A stretch of DNA of 64,000 nucleotides from the NCBI GenBank assembly GCA_043812055.1, contig JBDRMN010000058.1:3785-67784 (forward strand), in the 5' to 3' direction. This document shows positions 25,543-33,529 of the stretch, piece by piece; the stretch's first letter is position 1; the number at the start of each line of letters is the position of its first letter. Made by a program: the position numbers and the translations under genes. This DNA comes from JBDRMN01 sp043812055. GTDB lineage: Bacteria; Patescibacteriota; Gracilibacteria; JAHISY01. The notes beneath the pieces are model-generated. The model worked only from the letters and a program-made list of their open reading frames with translations. It had not been told where the DNA came from and ran no database searches.

Positions 25543-25857
25543 TTAGAGTGCTTTATCCAACTCTTCAACTATTTTATCCTTGCCCACGGCCCCGGTGAGT
25601 GAGCCAACCTCTTGGCCGTCTTTGAGAATCTTGAAAGTCGGAATGCTCATCACGCCAAACTTCTGAGCAGTCTCCGGATTCTCATCAATATTGAGCTTGC
25701 CGACTTTGGCCTTACTTTTGTAATCCTTAGTAATTTCCTCGACCACCGGCATCATCGCCAGACAGGGCCCGCACCACGGTGCCCAAAAATCAACGAGGAC
25801 AACTCCGGAGGAGGTTTCGGCTTTGAAATTGTCATTATTCAGAGTGACTTCAGCCAT
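25543..25857 (-). CDS. trxA: Thioredoxin
   Basis: This 104-residue classical thioredoxin has the active site WAPWCGPC at residues 25-32, the cis-proline loop MSIPTFKI with Pro73, and a C-terminal GAVGKDKIVEEL helix. It reduces protein disulfides in the cytosol. It appears to be the first gene of a two-gene unit with the slipin. The adjacent loop residues after the active site are LAMMPV rather than the common KMIAP. Confidence 0.95.
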   Translation of the reverse strand: MAEVTLNNDNFKAETSSGVVLVDFWAPWCGPCLAMMPVVEEITKDYKSKAKVGKLNIDENPETAQKFGVMSIPTFKILKDGQEVGSLTGAVGKDKIVEELDKAL

Positions 25858-25941
25858 TGTCAGAAAGTTAAAGAGATTTTGATTTTAGGTACTCCTAATC
25901 GGATTTTCAAACAGAGCCAAGATTAAGGATTAAGAAAATAG

Positions 25942-25983
25942 CATACTACAAAATGGCGTAAGTTTGCGCTATTTTGTAGTATG
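25942..25983. repeat. 42-bp palindromic element, copy 1
   Basis: Arms CATACTACAAAAT and ATTTTGTAGTATG are perfect, and the inner bases continue the pairing with G-T pairs. A second copy of the same length lies at 44993-45034 (36 of 42 identical). Confidence 0.92.
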
Positions 25984-25999
25984 AATTTGGAGTGTGTTT

Positions 26000-26037
26000 G
26001 TCCGCCGTAGTTCCGAACACGCAGAACGAAGGTGGGA
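26000..26037. repeat. Dispersed TCCGCCGTAG...GAAGGTGGGA hairpin
   Basis: Same family as the copies at 7797 and 46760: arms TCCGCC and GGTGGGA, with loop elements GTAG and CGAAGG. Confidence 0.7.
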
Positions 26038-26046
26038 TGATTGGAT

Positions 26047-26074
26047 GTAGAAACGTTGCGCGCAACGTTTCTAC
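26047..26074. repeat. 28-bp perfect palindrome (GTAGAAACGTTGCG arms)
   Basis: Two 14-base arms meet without a spacer. The outer bases GTAGAAACG match the type of the palindrome at 24061. Confidence 0.92.
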
Positions 26075-26132
26075 GCACACCTGTCCCCTAATTTCTGAAA
26101 ACTCCTGTTCCCTGAAACCTGTTCCCTGTCCC

Positions 26133-26990
26133 CTAATTTCTAGCCTTATAAAAAATCTTCCCCCGTACCCGCAAATCAATATACTCATAACGCTGACTGC
26201 CAATCCGCAAAACATCCGCCGCTTCGACAAGTTTATTCAGCTGAACCCGGTAGTCCTGAGTAAAATCGAGCCAGACATCGAAATTCTTCTCACTTTTCAG
26301 GTGCAGCTCTCGCGCGACCGGGAAATACTTCACATTGAGCACCCGGAAGTCCGTGAGCGATTCGAAGTAAAACACGGCATCGCGGATAAAGCTCAAGTGC
26401 GTCACTGAAATCACCGGGCGGGTCGGATCCTCCAAATCAACTGTCTCACCCTCGCCGAGATGCAAACGTAAGGTATCCCGATCCGGAGTATCCCCGACGA
26501 CCTGGTGACCGTTTTCGTTGATAAAGACCGACTCCGTACCAATCCGCAGCTCCGCCACAATCGGGAATTTAAAAACCTCCACGGCGATTTCCCGGGGATA
26601 CTTCTTGCGAATGCGAACGTGTGCGATATCCGGTCGCATCTCTCGTACTGCTGTATCCACCTCCAAGCGGTCGATTGAAAAAATATTTTTACCCAAGACC
26701 CGCTCACGCACAGCCAGCTCAATTTCCTTGAGGGGTAGATCGAGACTACTACGGGCCACCGAAACTTTCGTAACGTCGAAAAACCCGGAGAAGTGGGTGA
26801 AGCCAATGAGGGCACCCCCCGATATCACGACAATCACGAGAAGGATTTTTTGACGCAGAGTGAGCAAATCCTTTAAGCGTTTCTGTCCCCGAAAAATACG
26901 CGCTTCGAGATGAGCCTGGCGACGCCGGCGAAAAACCCGTGCCCAGAGCCGCTTAACTCTGCGCTGCCGAAAAGAAGGGACTGGACTCAC
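26133..26990 (-). CDS. FtsQ-like POTRA domain division protein
   Basis: The 285-residue bitopic membrane protein has a long, very basic cytosolic N-terminus (about 1-42), one membrane segment (about 45-64, ILLVIVVISGGALIGFTHF) and a POTRA domain directly after it (VTKVSVARSS...VRIRKKYPREIAVEVFKFP, about 70-142). The extracellular FtsQ/DivIB-type beta domain follows. FtsQ links early and late divisome proteins. It is not beside ftsA-ftsZ. It uses a GTG at 26990 only 6 bases after TAAAAT, so it is probably leaderless. Confidence 0.8.
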   Translation of the reverse strand: MSPVPSFRQRRVKRLWARVFRRRRQAHLEARIFRGQKRLKDLLTLRQKILLVIVVISGGALIGFTHFSGFFDVTKVSVARSSLDLPLKEIELAVRERVLGKNIFSIDRLEVDTAVREMRPDIAHVRIRKKYPREIAVEVFKFPIVAELRIGTESVFINENGHQVVGDTPDRDTLRLHLGEGETVDLEDPTRPVISVTHLSFIRDAVFYFESLTDFRVLNVKYFPVARELHLKSEKNFDVWLDFTQDYRVQLNKLVEAADVLRIGSQRYEYIDLRVRGKIFYKARN

Positions 26991-26996
26991 CTGCGC

Positions 26997-27002
26997 ATTT
27001 TA
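26997..27002 (-). promoter_or_regulatory. -10 box of the FtsQ-like gene
   Basis: Minus-strand TATAAAAT ends 6 bases before the GTG start; the core TAAAAT is at these positions. Confidence 0.55.
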
Positions 27003-27033
27003 TACTACCCTCAGCCGAAAAAGTGACTGCGCC

Positions 27034-29133
27034 CTAACAGGACAGCGTCTCGAACTTTTGCGGAATTGCCAAGATAAAACCTTTACCGTAGTCCCGGGGT
27101 GAGTCGAGCAGACGGGGATCCAGGGAAATGAATTTCCTCGCTTCAGGCAGAGTGGCGAAATCCGCCCACATTTTTTTGAAACGCAGCATCGTGACGGGCA
27201 GAGTCTCACTGCCGAAATCAGCACCATCCCGAACGAAGAACGGCAGTTTTACCAACACAAAGTTGTGCGTGGCAATCGGCAGTAAGCGGCTACCCGGCGT
27301 GAGCAGCACGACCGCCCTGTCAAATTCAGCTAATTGTTCATTACTTGGAATCTTGCGGAAGAAAACGGGCAGCCCGGTCTCAGCAGCCGCTCGCTCAGCA
27401 AAGGTGCCAGCCTCCAGTCGATTTGGAAAGACAACGACCGTGAGGCCATCAAGATCAATCAAGAGTTTTAGCAAAGTTTTGGTAGCCGCTGGTATGAACT
27501 TAGGAGTGTTGGCCTTGGGTAGACCCTCCCCTACGATAAACTGAGGCAACTCCCCCTCCGTTGGTAGTTTCTCAGCAGGTAGCTCTTCGGGAATCCGGAG
27601 GGTTTTGCGAACAAACGCAAAATTATCATTCGCATCGAGAGCGGCATCGAGCAGGATTGCGTTTGTGAGATCCGGCATTTCAGAAGTCACCGGTTCAAGC
27701 ACAAGTGTGATCTCATTCAAGGCGTTAATGCGCAGTGTGCGTTGAAAGTCCGGGCTATCTCCCAGGAAGTTCTCCAAAGCCTGGCTCAGTCGGGGCGGCA
27801 AATCTGCTCGCGCGGCAGCCAGAAAACTGCGACCGGCCTCGATTGCTTTTTGGTAACTTGCCTGTCCTTGCAATTCTGCGAGATTCAAACGACCAAACTG
27901 TGGAGCAGCTTCGCGAATCAAGAGCCCCAGCAAACCCCACCAGATTGAAACTTTCTCAGCATGCTGTGAGACAAGAGTTTCGAGAGTGATCAAGTCGAGT
28001 ATGAGTGTTTGAGCTCGGGTAAGGTTCTCGGGCAACGTAGCAGCGTCGGCAATAATCGTCAGCCGTGTAGAATCTAATAATTTCGGCAAGCTGGCGTGGT
28101 CGGAAGTCAGTACCTTGCTCTCTGGAAGCTGAACCTCCCCTCTTCGACCCACCCAGTCAAAGAGCAGCCCCTCCGGGCGTGTCAGGTTAAGCTCATGTGA
28201 GTTCGCACCAGTATGCAAGATTAGTTTTGCCGCCAAGGATGTTTCGGCCGAGCTGAGCTCTTGAGCTAGGAACTTGGTCAATTTCTCAGGATCAACTTGA
28301 GCTGTTGCCGAGAAAATTTGTTCTCCGGGAGCAGCCCGGGCAGAGAAATTACTGCCGAAAAAAATTGTGGCTGGCTGCTCCAACGCCTCCACCGTTGTGA
28401 CCAACTCTGGGGCTGATACCATCACCTCAAGCAGGGCGGGAGTGTGCACCGAAAGCGCCTTCAGTTTTTCAAGTAGTTTTGGGTTAGAAACAGCCTGCTC
28501 AGTCTTGACGGGAGCCGGAAAATCCTTTTTCTCGAAATTAGGATTAGCGAGAACTAATCTGGCGAAGCTTTGCACCCAGCTCTCTTCCGTAGATTTCAAA
28601 TCAGCAATTTGTTGCCAGCCTGCTTGCGAAAAGTTCTGGGCCAGCCCCAGGAAGGCCCGCAACAAATCTCTGGTTGCCTCGGCATCGGCCAGGGCCCGGT
28701 GAGCTTCGCTATGCGCAACACCGAATCGTGCTGCCAAGTTCATCAACGAGAGACCTTCCCCGCGCGGGAGCAGGAGACCGGCCAGCTGAAAGGTGTCGAG
28801 CTGTGGCTGACTGCTCAGATCCAGCCCGGCGCTGGCCAGAAAATCAATATCGAACTGCAGATTGTGGCCAACAAGAATCGCGTCACGACAGAATTCAGCA
28901 AATTCCGTCTGCTTTCCCGAGAACTTCGGAGCGTTCTCGAGATCCGCATTGGAGATCCCTGTGAGCTGCTCGACGAACTGCGGGATGCGCGTGGGTGAGT
29001 GAAAGAGCGAGTCGAAGGAAGCCTCGTCGGTTAAGATCGAAAACTTGACGGCACCCAGCTCAATCAGGTTATCCTTTTCCGAGTTGAGGCCGGTTGTTTC
29101 GCAATCTAAAGCCACAAAATTGATCCGCTGCAT
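27034..29133 (-). CDS. DnaQ-type exonuclease fused to a degenerate DinG-like helicase
   Basis: Residues 1-165 are a DEDDh 3'-5' exonuclease: Asp10 and Glu12 in ALDCETTG, Asp95 in GHNLQFDIDFL, and His145/Asp150 in HRALADA. The remaining ~530 residues have the length of a DinG/XPD-type helicase, and the end resembles its last motif (TMLRFKKMWADF...ISLDPRLL). However, no Walker A (GxGKT) or DEAH box is visible, so ATPase activity seems lost. A nuclease-type DinG in Gram-positive bacteria offers a parallel. The ATG at 29133 matches the DnaQ N-terminus. The gene is divergent from dnaA. Confidence 0.8.
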   Translation of the reverse strand: MQRINFVALDCETTGLNSEKDNLIELGAVKFSILTDEASFDSLFHSPTRIPQFVEQLTGISNADLENAPKFSGKQTEFAEFCRDAILVGHNLQFDIDFLASAGLDLSSQPQLDTFQLAGLLLPRGEGLSLMNLAARFGVAHSEAHRALADAEATRDLLRAFLGLAQNFSQAGWQQIADLKSTEESWVQSFARLVLANPNFEKKDFPAPVKTEQAVSNPKLLEKLKALSVHTPALLEVMVSAPELVTTVEALEQPATIFFGSNFSARAAPGEQIFSATAQVDPEKLTKFLAQELSSAETSLAAKLILHTGANSHELNLTRPEGLLFDWVGRRGEVQLPESKVLTSDHASLPKLLDSTRLTIIADAATLPENLTRAQTLILDLITLETLVSQHAEKVSIWWGLLGLLIREAAPQFGRLNLAELQGQASYQKAIEAGRSFLAAARADLPPRLSQALENFLGDSPDFQRTLRINALNEITLVLEPVTSEMPDLTNAILLDAALDANDNFAFVRKTLRIPEELPAEKLPTEGELPQFIVGEGLPKANTPKFIPAATKTLLKLLIDLDGLTVVVFPNRLEAGTFAERAAAETGLPVFFRKIPSNEQLAEFDRAVVLLTPGSRLLPIATHNFVLVKLPFFVRDGADFGSETLPVTMLRFKKMWADFATLPEARKFISLDPRLLDSPRDYGKGFILAIPQKFETLSC

Positions 29134-29310
29134 AAAATTTTTATTAGTCTATAGAAATAATTTTGAAGTCAATCGGCAAGCCGGTTTTGTCTATTTTGCG
29201 ACTCCAAAAGGGGGGGGTCAATGGCAATCCGAGAAATTCTTTTGTAAGTTGAAGTTCCCAAGCGAGTTCTCTCACTCAACCCAAAATCTCAGATCCTTAA
29301 TCTCCCTGAC
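29134..29310. other. Spacer upstream of dnaA with a G8 tract
   Basis: The spacer holds an AT-rich stretch, a small palindrome CGGCAAGCCGG-like at 29174-29183 and eight consecutive G at 29210-29217. I see no TTATNCACA DnaA-box cluster, so there is no evidence for oriC here. Confidence 0.45.
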
Positions 29311-30729
29311 TTGGATTGTAAAAATCTCTGGATTTCGATTCTCCGCCGTCTGGAACCGACCATTGCTCGGGCTAAATTTTTGACTTGGTTTCAAAACACC
29401 ACCATCCTCGACATCGCGGGAGAGACACTCGTGGTCGGTGCTCCGACTACTTTCGCCCGTGACTGGATTGCCAACAAATACGCTCTCAAAATTCTCCAAG
29501 CCGCCGAAGAGGAAAATCCTCAGATCAAAGAAGTTGAGTTCGCAGTCGATGCCGCACTCGGTGACGGCATCGACCCTCGCACGATTGATATCAAGGCTGT
29601 CTTTGCCAAGCCCGGAGACAAAAAAATCTACAAAGTTCGCGGTCGCGAGGAAGTTTTCGTCACCAATTCTGGGATCCTCTCCGCCAAGCTCAACCCACGC
29701 TACACGCTGGCCAACTTCGTACCTGGTGAAGAAAACCGCCTCGCTCACGCCGCAGCACTTTCTGTTTCCCGGACTCCCGGGATGACTTACAATCCCCTCG
29801 TGATTTACGGCGGAGTGGGGCTGGGCAAGACCCACCTCCTCTCCGCAATCGGACACGAGGTCCTCGCCAACAACCCCAACAAGGTTATCGCACTCACGAC
29901 TGCCGAGATTTTTACCCGTGAGTTTGTCGCTGCTGCCAAGGCATTGCGGGCAGATGAATTCAAAAAGAAGTATCGCGACATCGATGTTTTCCTCTTCGAC
30001 GACGTCCAATTTCTCGAAAACCGAGATAAGACTCAGGCTGAACTCTTCAATATCTTCAACGAGCTGCACAATAGCGGCAAACAAATCGTCCTCAGCTCTG
30101 ACCGCCCTCCCAGTGAGCTGACCGAAATCATGGACCGTCTGCGTAACCGCCTTACCTGGGGTCTGGTTGCCGAGATCGAGCAGCCCAGCTTCCAGTCCCG
30201 TTTGGAAATTCTCAAAAACAAAACTCAGGAGCGTCGGGTAATCCTCGATCCCGAGCTTCTGGAATTTATCGCGATGAATGTCACTGAATCCGTACGCGAG
30301 CTCGAAAGCGCTCTCCATTGGTCCATCGCCCAAACCGAGCTCCTCCACACTCAACCAACCATCCGTGAGCTGGGCCGCATGCTTGGGAAAATCAATAAAA
30401 AGGAACGCATACTTGGTCTCCCTGAGTCCGCTACGGAGGTTTCAGTCAGGACTCCTGCTGAATTGGTTGAGCTTGTTTCTAAATACTTTCAATTGCCCGT
30501 AGCGGAAATCTGTGGAGCCTCCCGCAAAAAAGAATTCCGCACCGCCCGTCAGATCGTCATGTATCTTTCCCGCGAAGTGCTCGGTTGTGGCTTGGCCGAA
30601 ATCGCCCAGAACTTCGACCGCGATCACAGCACCGTCCTGCATTCCTGCCGTCGCATCACTGCCGCGCTCCAAAAAGACGAGGCTCTCGTCCGGCATGTGA
30701 ATGCGGTCAAGAAAGAGATGGGACTGTAA
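29311..30729 (+). CDS. dnaA: Chromosomal replication initiator DnaA
   Basis: The 472-residue DnaA has domain I (LWISILRRLEPTIARAKFLTWFQNT), the AAA+ ATPase with Walker A GGVGLGKTHLL near 166-176 and Walker B VFLFDDVQF near 225, the sensor/box region SVRELESALH, and a C-terminal DNA-binding helix-turn-helix with FDRDHSTVLHSCRRI near 433-447. The only plausible start is a TTG at 29311. The usual neighbours dnaN and recF are missing, and the next genes are a small hypothetical and L25. Confidence 0.97.
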   Translation: MDCKNLWISILRRLEPTIARAKFLTWFQNTTILDIAGETLVVGAPTTFARDWIANKYALKILQAAEEENPQIKEVEFAVDAALGDGIDPRTIDIKAVFAKPGDKKIYKVRGREEVFVTNSGILSAKLNPRYTLANFVPGEENRLAHAAALSVSRTPGMTYNPLVIYGGVGLGKTHLLSAIGHEVLANNPNKVIALTTAEIFTREFVAAAKALRADEFKKKYRDIDVFLFDDVQFLENRDKTQAELFNIFNELHNSGKQIVLSSDRPPSELTEIMDRLRNRLTWGLVAEIEQPSFQSRLEILKNKTQERRVILDPELLEFIAMNVTESVRELESALHWSIAQTELLHTQPTIRELGRMLGKINKKERILGLPESATEVSVRTPAELVELVSKYFQLPVAEICGASRKKEFRTARQIVMYLSREVLGCGLAEIAQNFDRDHSTVLHSCRRITAALQKDEALVRHVNAVKKEMGL

Positions 30730-30786
30730 AATACAGTTGCAACTAAAAGCATATTGATAAAGACTTTCGTTCTTGACTATGTAATT

Positions 30787-30993
30787 ATGAAACCACCAAA
30801 AGAAAATATCACTAGAGCACACAGTTTGATTCCTGAAGATTCTAATCGCCTAGAAGAAATCTTTAAATCTACTCGCAGAGGAGTGCAGCCAGTACTAAAT
30901 CCAGAGATAAATGGAACTGGTGCTGTAGTTGACCGAATCTGGAAGCTTAGAGGGACGGCTAAGAGAAATGGACCAACATTGCTGCCAAAATAA
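30787..30993 (+). CDS. Small hypothetical protein, 68 aa
   Basis: From the ATG at 30787 it encodes 68 hydrophilic residues (MKPPKENITRAHSLIPEDSN..., ending WKLRGTAKRNGPTLLPK). No family is recognised. A TTGACT...TATGTAAT arrangement directly upstream could be its promoter, with the -10 almost touching the start codon. A/T-rich codon use differs from dnaA. It may be a lineage-specific regulator or a chance frame. Confidence 0.45.
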   Translation: MKPPKENITRAHSLIPEDSNRLEEIFKSTRRGVQPVLNPEINGTGAVVDRIWKLRGTAKRNGPTLLPK

Positions 30994-31337
30994 TAGGATA
31001 AATCATTGTTTTTTCTCCTGCATCCGTTTAAAATCCTCCGGCTATTTAGCTAGGGGTTGTTTCCCTTAAGCACTTGAAGGCTAGTCCCTAGAACCTGGTA
31101 GGAATAGTAGAACAAGAGAATAATAGGATTAAGGATACAGGATTAAGAATTAAGAACCCTTCATTGTCGACGCTCCTCAGAGCAAGTAGCTCAGTTCCGG
31201 CGAAAACGAGATAACGATTCGCCAACTAACCAATTAACTAAATAACCAAGTAACCGAACATCCGAACCAGGAACTTAAAGACCAAATCCTAACCACTAAC
31301 TACTAATTACTAACTACTCCCTACCCCCTTACCCTAA
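30994..31337. repeat. 344-base spacer with structured and short-period repeats
   Basis: Left part: a TAAAAT box at 31029-31034 followed by potential hairpins (GGCTATTTAGCT, and CTAGGGG with CCCTTAAG or CCCTAG). Middle: GGATTAAG units at 31124-31158. Right: drifting TAACTAACC/AACCAAGTAACC units from about 31217 to the rplY start. No coding frame is convincing. Confidence 0.6.
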
Positions 31338-32090
31338 ATGGTTGCCCCCGTCATCCTCACCGCCACGAAACGCGATCCGAAGGTACGAGCGCGCGATCTC
31401 CGCAAAAAACGTCAGATTCCTGCGGAGTATTACGGCGCGGGTCAAGAGAACGTCCATCTCGTCCTTGACTACCAGACTTTCCGCAAGATCTATCACGAAG
31501 CCGGCGGGAGTTCAATTATTGATCTAAACATCAAAGGTGAGGCTGAACCCCACAAGATTCTCATCCACGAGATAAGTCACGATCCAGTCACTGATGAGTT
31601 TCAGCACGTAGATCTGATGCGGGTGGATATGCAGAAGAAAATCACCACCAATGTGCCGATCCACCTGGAGGGTGAGAGCCTCGCTGTTAAGAATCTCGGC
31701 GGCATCCTGACTCAGAATAAAAACGATCTCAGTATTCGCTGTCTGCCGGAGAACTTGATCAAAGAAATCACCGTCGACATTGGCAAGCTTGAGGAAATCG
31801 GTGATTCGGTCCGAGTAGCCGATCTGAAGCTTGACGCGGCGAAATACGAGCTTGGTGAAGAAGCTGATGCGATCGTCTGCGCTATCCTCGCTCCAAAAAC
31901 CGAGGAGGAGATTGAGGAGGAACTGGCTGAAGACGTGGGTGGAGCGGTTAGCGAAGAAGTGGCGGAAGAGGCTGAGGCGGAGAAAGCCGAAGCTGAGGCC
32001 CGCAAGGAAGGCGACGCCGAGAAAAAGGGTAGCGAGAAGGACGAGAAGAAAGAAACCAAAAAGAAAGAGTCCCCTGGGCATGAGGACTAA
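31338..32090 (+). CDS. rplY: 50S ribosomal protein L25 (CTC/TL5 type)
   Basis: The 250-residue protein has the L25 5S-rRNA-binding domain (residues 1-95: LTATKRDPKVRARDLRKKRQIPAEYYG) and the CTC-type second domain (about 100-190, VPIHLEGESLAVKNLGGIL). A strongly acidic then mixed Glu/Lys/Ala tail from about 195 follows. It binds 5S rRNA in the large subunit. The tail is longer than typical and probably disordered. It is followed 18 bases later by the DUF3048 gene. Confidence 0.95.
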   Translation: MVAPVILTATKRDPKVRARDLRKKRQIPAEYYGAGQENVHLVLDYQTFRKIYHEAGGSSIIDLNIKGEAEPHKILIHEISHDPVTDEFQHVDLMRVDMQKKITTNVPIHLEGESLAVKNLGGILTQNKNDLSIRCLPENLIKEITVDIGKLEEIGDSVRVADLKLDAAKYELGEEADAIVCAILAPKTEEEIEEELAEDVGGAVSEEVAEEAEAEKAEAEARKEGDAEKKGSEKDEKKETKKKESPGHED

Positions 32091-32108
32091 TCTCCGCAAA
32101 CACACAGT

Positions 32109-33233
32109 ATGGATTTTTCATTTTTTTGGAAACGGAAGGTGCTCTGGCTATCGATCGCCGGTGCGCTTGTTTTTTTAATTTTGTTGATCTTGGGTGGACG
32201 GATTTATTTCGAGTACCGCGCGAGCCTTGAGCAACCCGCGACGGAAAACGAGAAGGAGATTTGGAAGGCCATCGAGGAGCTAACCACTCCCGAATCCGAG
32301 CGGCTGCGTGAGCTCGATTCCGAACCGGAAAAAGTCTCCTGGCTCGACGGACAGCCACTCCCGGACGACACCGAACGAAGCGTAGTCTCTGTCGTTGTCG
32401 AGAACCATCCCACCTCCCGGGCTCAGATGCGCGGACTGCATGAAGCCGGTCTCGTGATCGAGGCCCTCACCGAAGGGGGGATCACTCGCTTTCTGGCTGT
32501 CTTCGACACTTCCGAGCGTAAGAAGATCGGCCCGGTTAGATCCGCCCGGCCCTACTTCGTGGATTGGGCCGAGGAACTGGGAGGAGCTTTCGTTCACGCC
32601 GGTGGTAGTACCGCGGCCCTGGAGCAACTGCAGACAAGCAATCTGCTCGATTTCGACGAAGACGGTGAAACCCTTTATCGCGATTTCCGCTACCTCAAAC
32701 CGCACAACCTGTTTGTAAATCTCGCGGCGGTACGTGAGTCTCTCGAAAAACTTGAGTGGAACAACAATCTCACGGAGCCCTGGTTTGATTTCTCAGGAGA
32801 AATTCCGGCAGCGGCGAGCTCTGTGAAAGAGTTTTCACTGGATTTCAGCCTGCCCAGCTATTACGTCGATTATGTCTACGATCCAGCAAGTGGTGCTTAT
32901 CGTCGCTCAATCGGAGGAGTCGAACATACGTCGAACGGTGATGAAATCCGCCCCCGTAATATCATCGTACAATTTACCGAGTACTGGCCGATTGATGACG
33001 TGGGTCGGTTGGACCTGAGAACGACTGGAGAAGATGTTGCTTGGTATTTTTCCGGCGGCAAGCATTGGCAAGGTACCTGGCGCAAGAGTGGTAGCCGTAC
33101 TCATTTCTTCGGGCAAACCGGTCAACCAGTCAGCCTTCAGCCGGGCCAAAGCTTCATCGAGATTCTCGACAGCTCGACCCGGGTGAAGCTCCCAGAGCCA
33201 AAGATAGTCATCGAACAAACAACTGAACCATAA
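32109..33233 (+). CDS. DUF3048 (YerB-type) membrane-anchored protein
   Basis: The 374-residue protein has one N-terminal membrane segment (about 11-31, VLWLSIAGALVFLILLILGG) and a large extracytoplasmic part with DUF3048 features: VVVENHPTSRAQMRGLHEAG near 97, ALTEGGITRFLAVF, IGPVRSARPYFVDWA near 139, and YWPIDDVGRLDLRT with the C-terminal domain. The family is found in Firmicutes and CPR as surface proteins of unknown function. The stop TAA is the first base triplet of the next inverted-repeat element. Confidence 0.88.
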   Translation: MDFSFFWKRKVLWLSIAGALVFLILLILGGRIYFEYRASLEQPATENEKEIWKAIEELTTPESERLRELDSEPEKVSWLDGQPLPDDTERSVVSVVVENHPTSRAQMRGLHEAGLVIEALTEGGITRFLAVFDTSERKKIGPVRSARPYFVDWAEELGGAFVHAGGSTAALEQLQTSNLLDFDEDGETLYRDFRYLKPHNLFVNLAAVRESLEKLEWNNNLTEPWFDFSGEIPAAASSVKEFSLDFSLPSYYVDYVYDPASGAYRRSIGGVEHTSNGDEIRPRNIIVQFTEYWPIDDVGRLDLRTTGEDVAWYFSGGKHWQGTWRKSGSRTHFFGQTGQPVSLQPGQSFIEILDSSTRVKLPEPKIVIEQTTEP

Positions 33234-33406
33234 TTTCCAATTTCCAAGCACCAAATTTTAAGTACTGCAGTGTGATCTCGAAGAACGAACCGTGAAGTTT
33301 GGAGAGGATGTAATTGCTTTCTTACGAACGGCAGTGCCAAACTGTCAGGGAGTGCGAAAGGTAAGTTAGTGCTTGGTGTTTATTTAGAAATTGGAATTTG
33401 GTAATT
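33232..33406. repeat. AT-rich inverted-repeat element after the DUF3048 gene
   Basis: Left AATTTCCAATTTCC followed by CCAAGCAC (33244-33251) is mirrored on the right by GTGCTTGG (33369-33376) and AGAAATTGGAATTTGG. It encloses a four-helix-bundle gene remnant. Confidence 0.75.
33274..33369 (+). pseudogene. Fragment of a four-helix-bundle (S23/IVP-type) protein gene
   Basis: The frame reads DLEERTVKFGEDVIAFLRT and stops at 33367-33369. This resembles the N-terminus of small four-helix-bundle proteins related to 23S rRNA intervening-sequence proteins, which are about 120 residues long. Only about 31 codons remain, the end diverges (VPNCQGVRK) and no start codon is obvious. It lies inside an inverted-repeat element, so it looks like a decayed cargo gene. 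Confidence 0.5.
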
Positions 33407-33529
33407 GTAAAACTTAAAACCTAAAAGCAAACCGGTCTTGTTGCCCGATCAAATCTCTAAGTAAACTCACAAAAACATTGCTGTCCTCCGGAGAATTCGT
33501 TAATCTTCTCTTCGAATTAAACGTTCCCG

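Larger units (their letters stand above)
25858..26132. repeat. Repeat-filled spacer upstream of trxA
   Basis: This 275-base spacer contains GGATTAAG units (25921-25936), the 42-bp palindrome, the CCGCCGTAG hairpin (26000-26037), the GTAGAAACG palindrome and TTCCCTG units (26103-26132). No coding region is seen. Confidence 0.75.

Noticed and set aside
29134..29310. Replication origin next to dnaA
   Set aside because: No cluster of DnaA boxes or AT-rich 13-mers was found by eye; adjacency to dnaA alone is not enough.
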